A stretch of DNA of 6,354 nt from an uncultured Lysobacteraceae bacterium (GTDB taxonomy: Bacteria; Pseudomonadota; Gammaproteobacteria; Xanthomonadales; Rhodanobacteraceae). The DNA lies in assembly GCA_946480705.1 (NCBI GenBank), contig CAMLLF010000249.1, positions 1 to 6,354 on the forward strand, read 5' to 3'. The position numbers and the translations under genes were made by a program. Shown in pieces: positions 5,421-6,354 of the stretch (the stretch's first letter is position 1; each line of letters opens with the position of its first letter). The notes under the pieces are model-generated. The model searched no databases and was not told the DNA's origin. It worked only from the letters and a program-made list of their open reading frames with translations.

Positions 5421-6354
5421 GTGATCACGCGATTCATCGGCCAGGGACTCGCCGGACTTCTCATGCTCGCCGGCGGCATCGCAGCGAACGCCGCCGCCGC
5501 AGCGACCGTCGCCGGCGCGGGCTCGACCTTCGTCGAACCCGTGCTCACGCGCTGGGCGACGCAATGGGCGCAGCAGCAGGGCGACACGATCCGCTACGAC
5601 GGCGTCGGCTCCGGCGCCGGCATCGAACAGCTCAAGGCCGGCAAGGTCGACTTCGCCGCGACCGACGCGCCGCTCAAGGACGAAGAGCTGCGCGTCGGCG
5701 GTTTCCGTCAATTCCCGATCGTCGCCGGCGGCATCGTGCCGGTCACGAACCTGCGCGGCGCCGGCCGCAAGCGCCTGCGCCTCGACGGCCCGCTGCTCGC
5801 GCGGATCTTCCAGGGCAAGATCGTGCGCTGGAACGATCCCGCGCTGCAGGCCGTCAATCCGACTTTCTCCATGCCCGACGCGCCGATCACCGTCGTGCGC
5901 CGCAGCGACAGCTCGGGCATCACCTACAACTTCACCGCGTATCTGTCCAAGACGAGCCCGGAATGGGCCGAAGCGATCGGCACCGGCAAGACCGTGAAAT
6001 GGCCCGTCGGCATCGCCGCCGAAGGCAACACCGGACTCGGCCAGCGCGTCGTCGAGACGCCCTACTCGATCGGCTATGTCGAATACGGCTATGCGCTGCA
6101 GCACGAACTGCAGATCGTGAATCTCTATGCGACACCCGAACGCGCGATCTCGCCGACCCAGACCACGATCCGCAACGCGCTCGAATCGGCCGACTGGCTC
6201 GGCGCCTCGCACTTCAACCTGCTGCTCGTCGGCATCCAGGGCAGCGACACCTGGCCGATCGCCGCAAGCACCTGGATCGTGATGCCGCGCAACCTGCGCG
6301 GCGCCGAGCGCGAACGCATCGCCATGATGTTCTTCGGCTGGGCACTCGAACGCG
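5421..6354 (+). CDS. pstS: Phosphate ABC transporter, periplasmic phosphate-binding protein PstS (3' partial)
   Basis: The binding protein of the high-affinity PstSCAB phosphate importer; 311 codons are visible and, for a family of about 340-350 residues, some 30-40 are missing beyond the window. Residues 1 to about 24-28 form a Sec signal peptide (R4, hydrophobic 9-22, Ala-rich cleavage region). The mature part starts with GAGSTF (T36, F37), then GVGSGAG (S64) and FAATDAPL (D82), each aligning with phosphate ligands of E. coli PstS. The arginine/serine loop is RRSDSSGIT (R161, S165, G166). Family blocks such as VAGGIVPVTNL, IFQGKIVRWNDP, TVKWPVG and SIGYVEYGYA follow. I167 stands where E. 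coli has a phosphate-binding Thr, so one side-chain hydroxyl is lost, though the backbone contact could remain. The pstCAB and phoU genes would be expected downstream. No convincing Pho box is seen in 5239-5420; there is only a single ATGACAG at 5315-5321. Confidence 0.9.
   Translation, partial: MITRFIGQGLAGLLMLAGGIAANAAAAATVAGAGSTFVEPVLTRWATQWAQQQGDTIRYDGVGSGAGIEQLKAGKVDFAATDAPLKDEELRVGGFRQFPIVAGGIVPVTNLRGAGRKRLRLDGPLLARIFQGKIVRWNDPALQAVNPTFSMPDAPITVVRRSDSSGITYNFTAYLSKTSPEWAEAIGTGKTVKWPVGIAAEGNTGLGQRVVETPYSIGYVEYGYALQHELQIVNLYATPERAISPTQTTIRNALESADWLGASHFNLLLVGIQGSDTWPIAASTWIVMPRNLRGAERERIAMMFFGWALER

Overview
The window is GC-rich bacterial DNA with strongly GC-biased third codon positions, GTG as well as ATG starts, and secreted, modular hydrolases. 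This gene content (PKD/PPC exoprotein, PP_4765-type flavoprotein, CBM-FN3-FN3-GH18 chitinase, PstS) fits a chitin-degrading soil or water gammaproteobacterium of the Xanthomonadales/Lysobacterales. That placement is inferred from composition and gene style, not from a marker gene.

Layout, all genes on the + strand: (1) 1-832 is the 3' end of a secreted protein with a PKD domain and two tandem PPC domains, probably an extracellular peptidase whose catalytic part lies upstream. (2) A perfect 12-bp hairpin at 892-927 separates it from (3) a GTG-started FAD flavoprotein of the HI0933-like/PP_4765 family at 952-2202. (4) 2193-2360 holds a small mosaic repeat: two REP-like palindromes in opposite orientation, the first supplying the flavoprotein stop codon, flank a 13-bp tandem repeat. 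(5) 2361-3138 is a gene-free stretch with a perfect 14-bp LacI-type palindrome overlapping a consensus -35 box, a CRP/Clp-like half-site about 60 bp before the presumed transcript start, and a leader of roughly 470 nt. (6) 3139-5181 encodes a 680-residue secreted chitinase, closed by a strong intrinsic terminator at 5205-5238. (7) 5421 to the window end is the start of pstS, the periplasmic phosphate-binding protein, cut off by the window edge.

The genes look like independent transcription units rather than one operon. The exoprotein and chitinase serve polymer breakdown outside the cell, and PstS serves high-affinity phosphate uptake. The flavoprotein has no evident link to either. I see no new multi-gene system. 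The parts most worth a second look are non-coding: the repeat mosaic at 2193-2360 and the chitinase control region at about 2400-3138.
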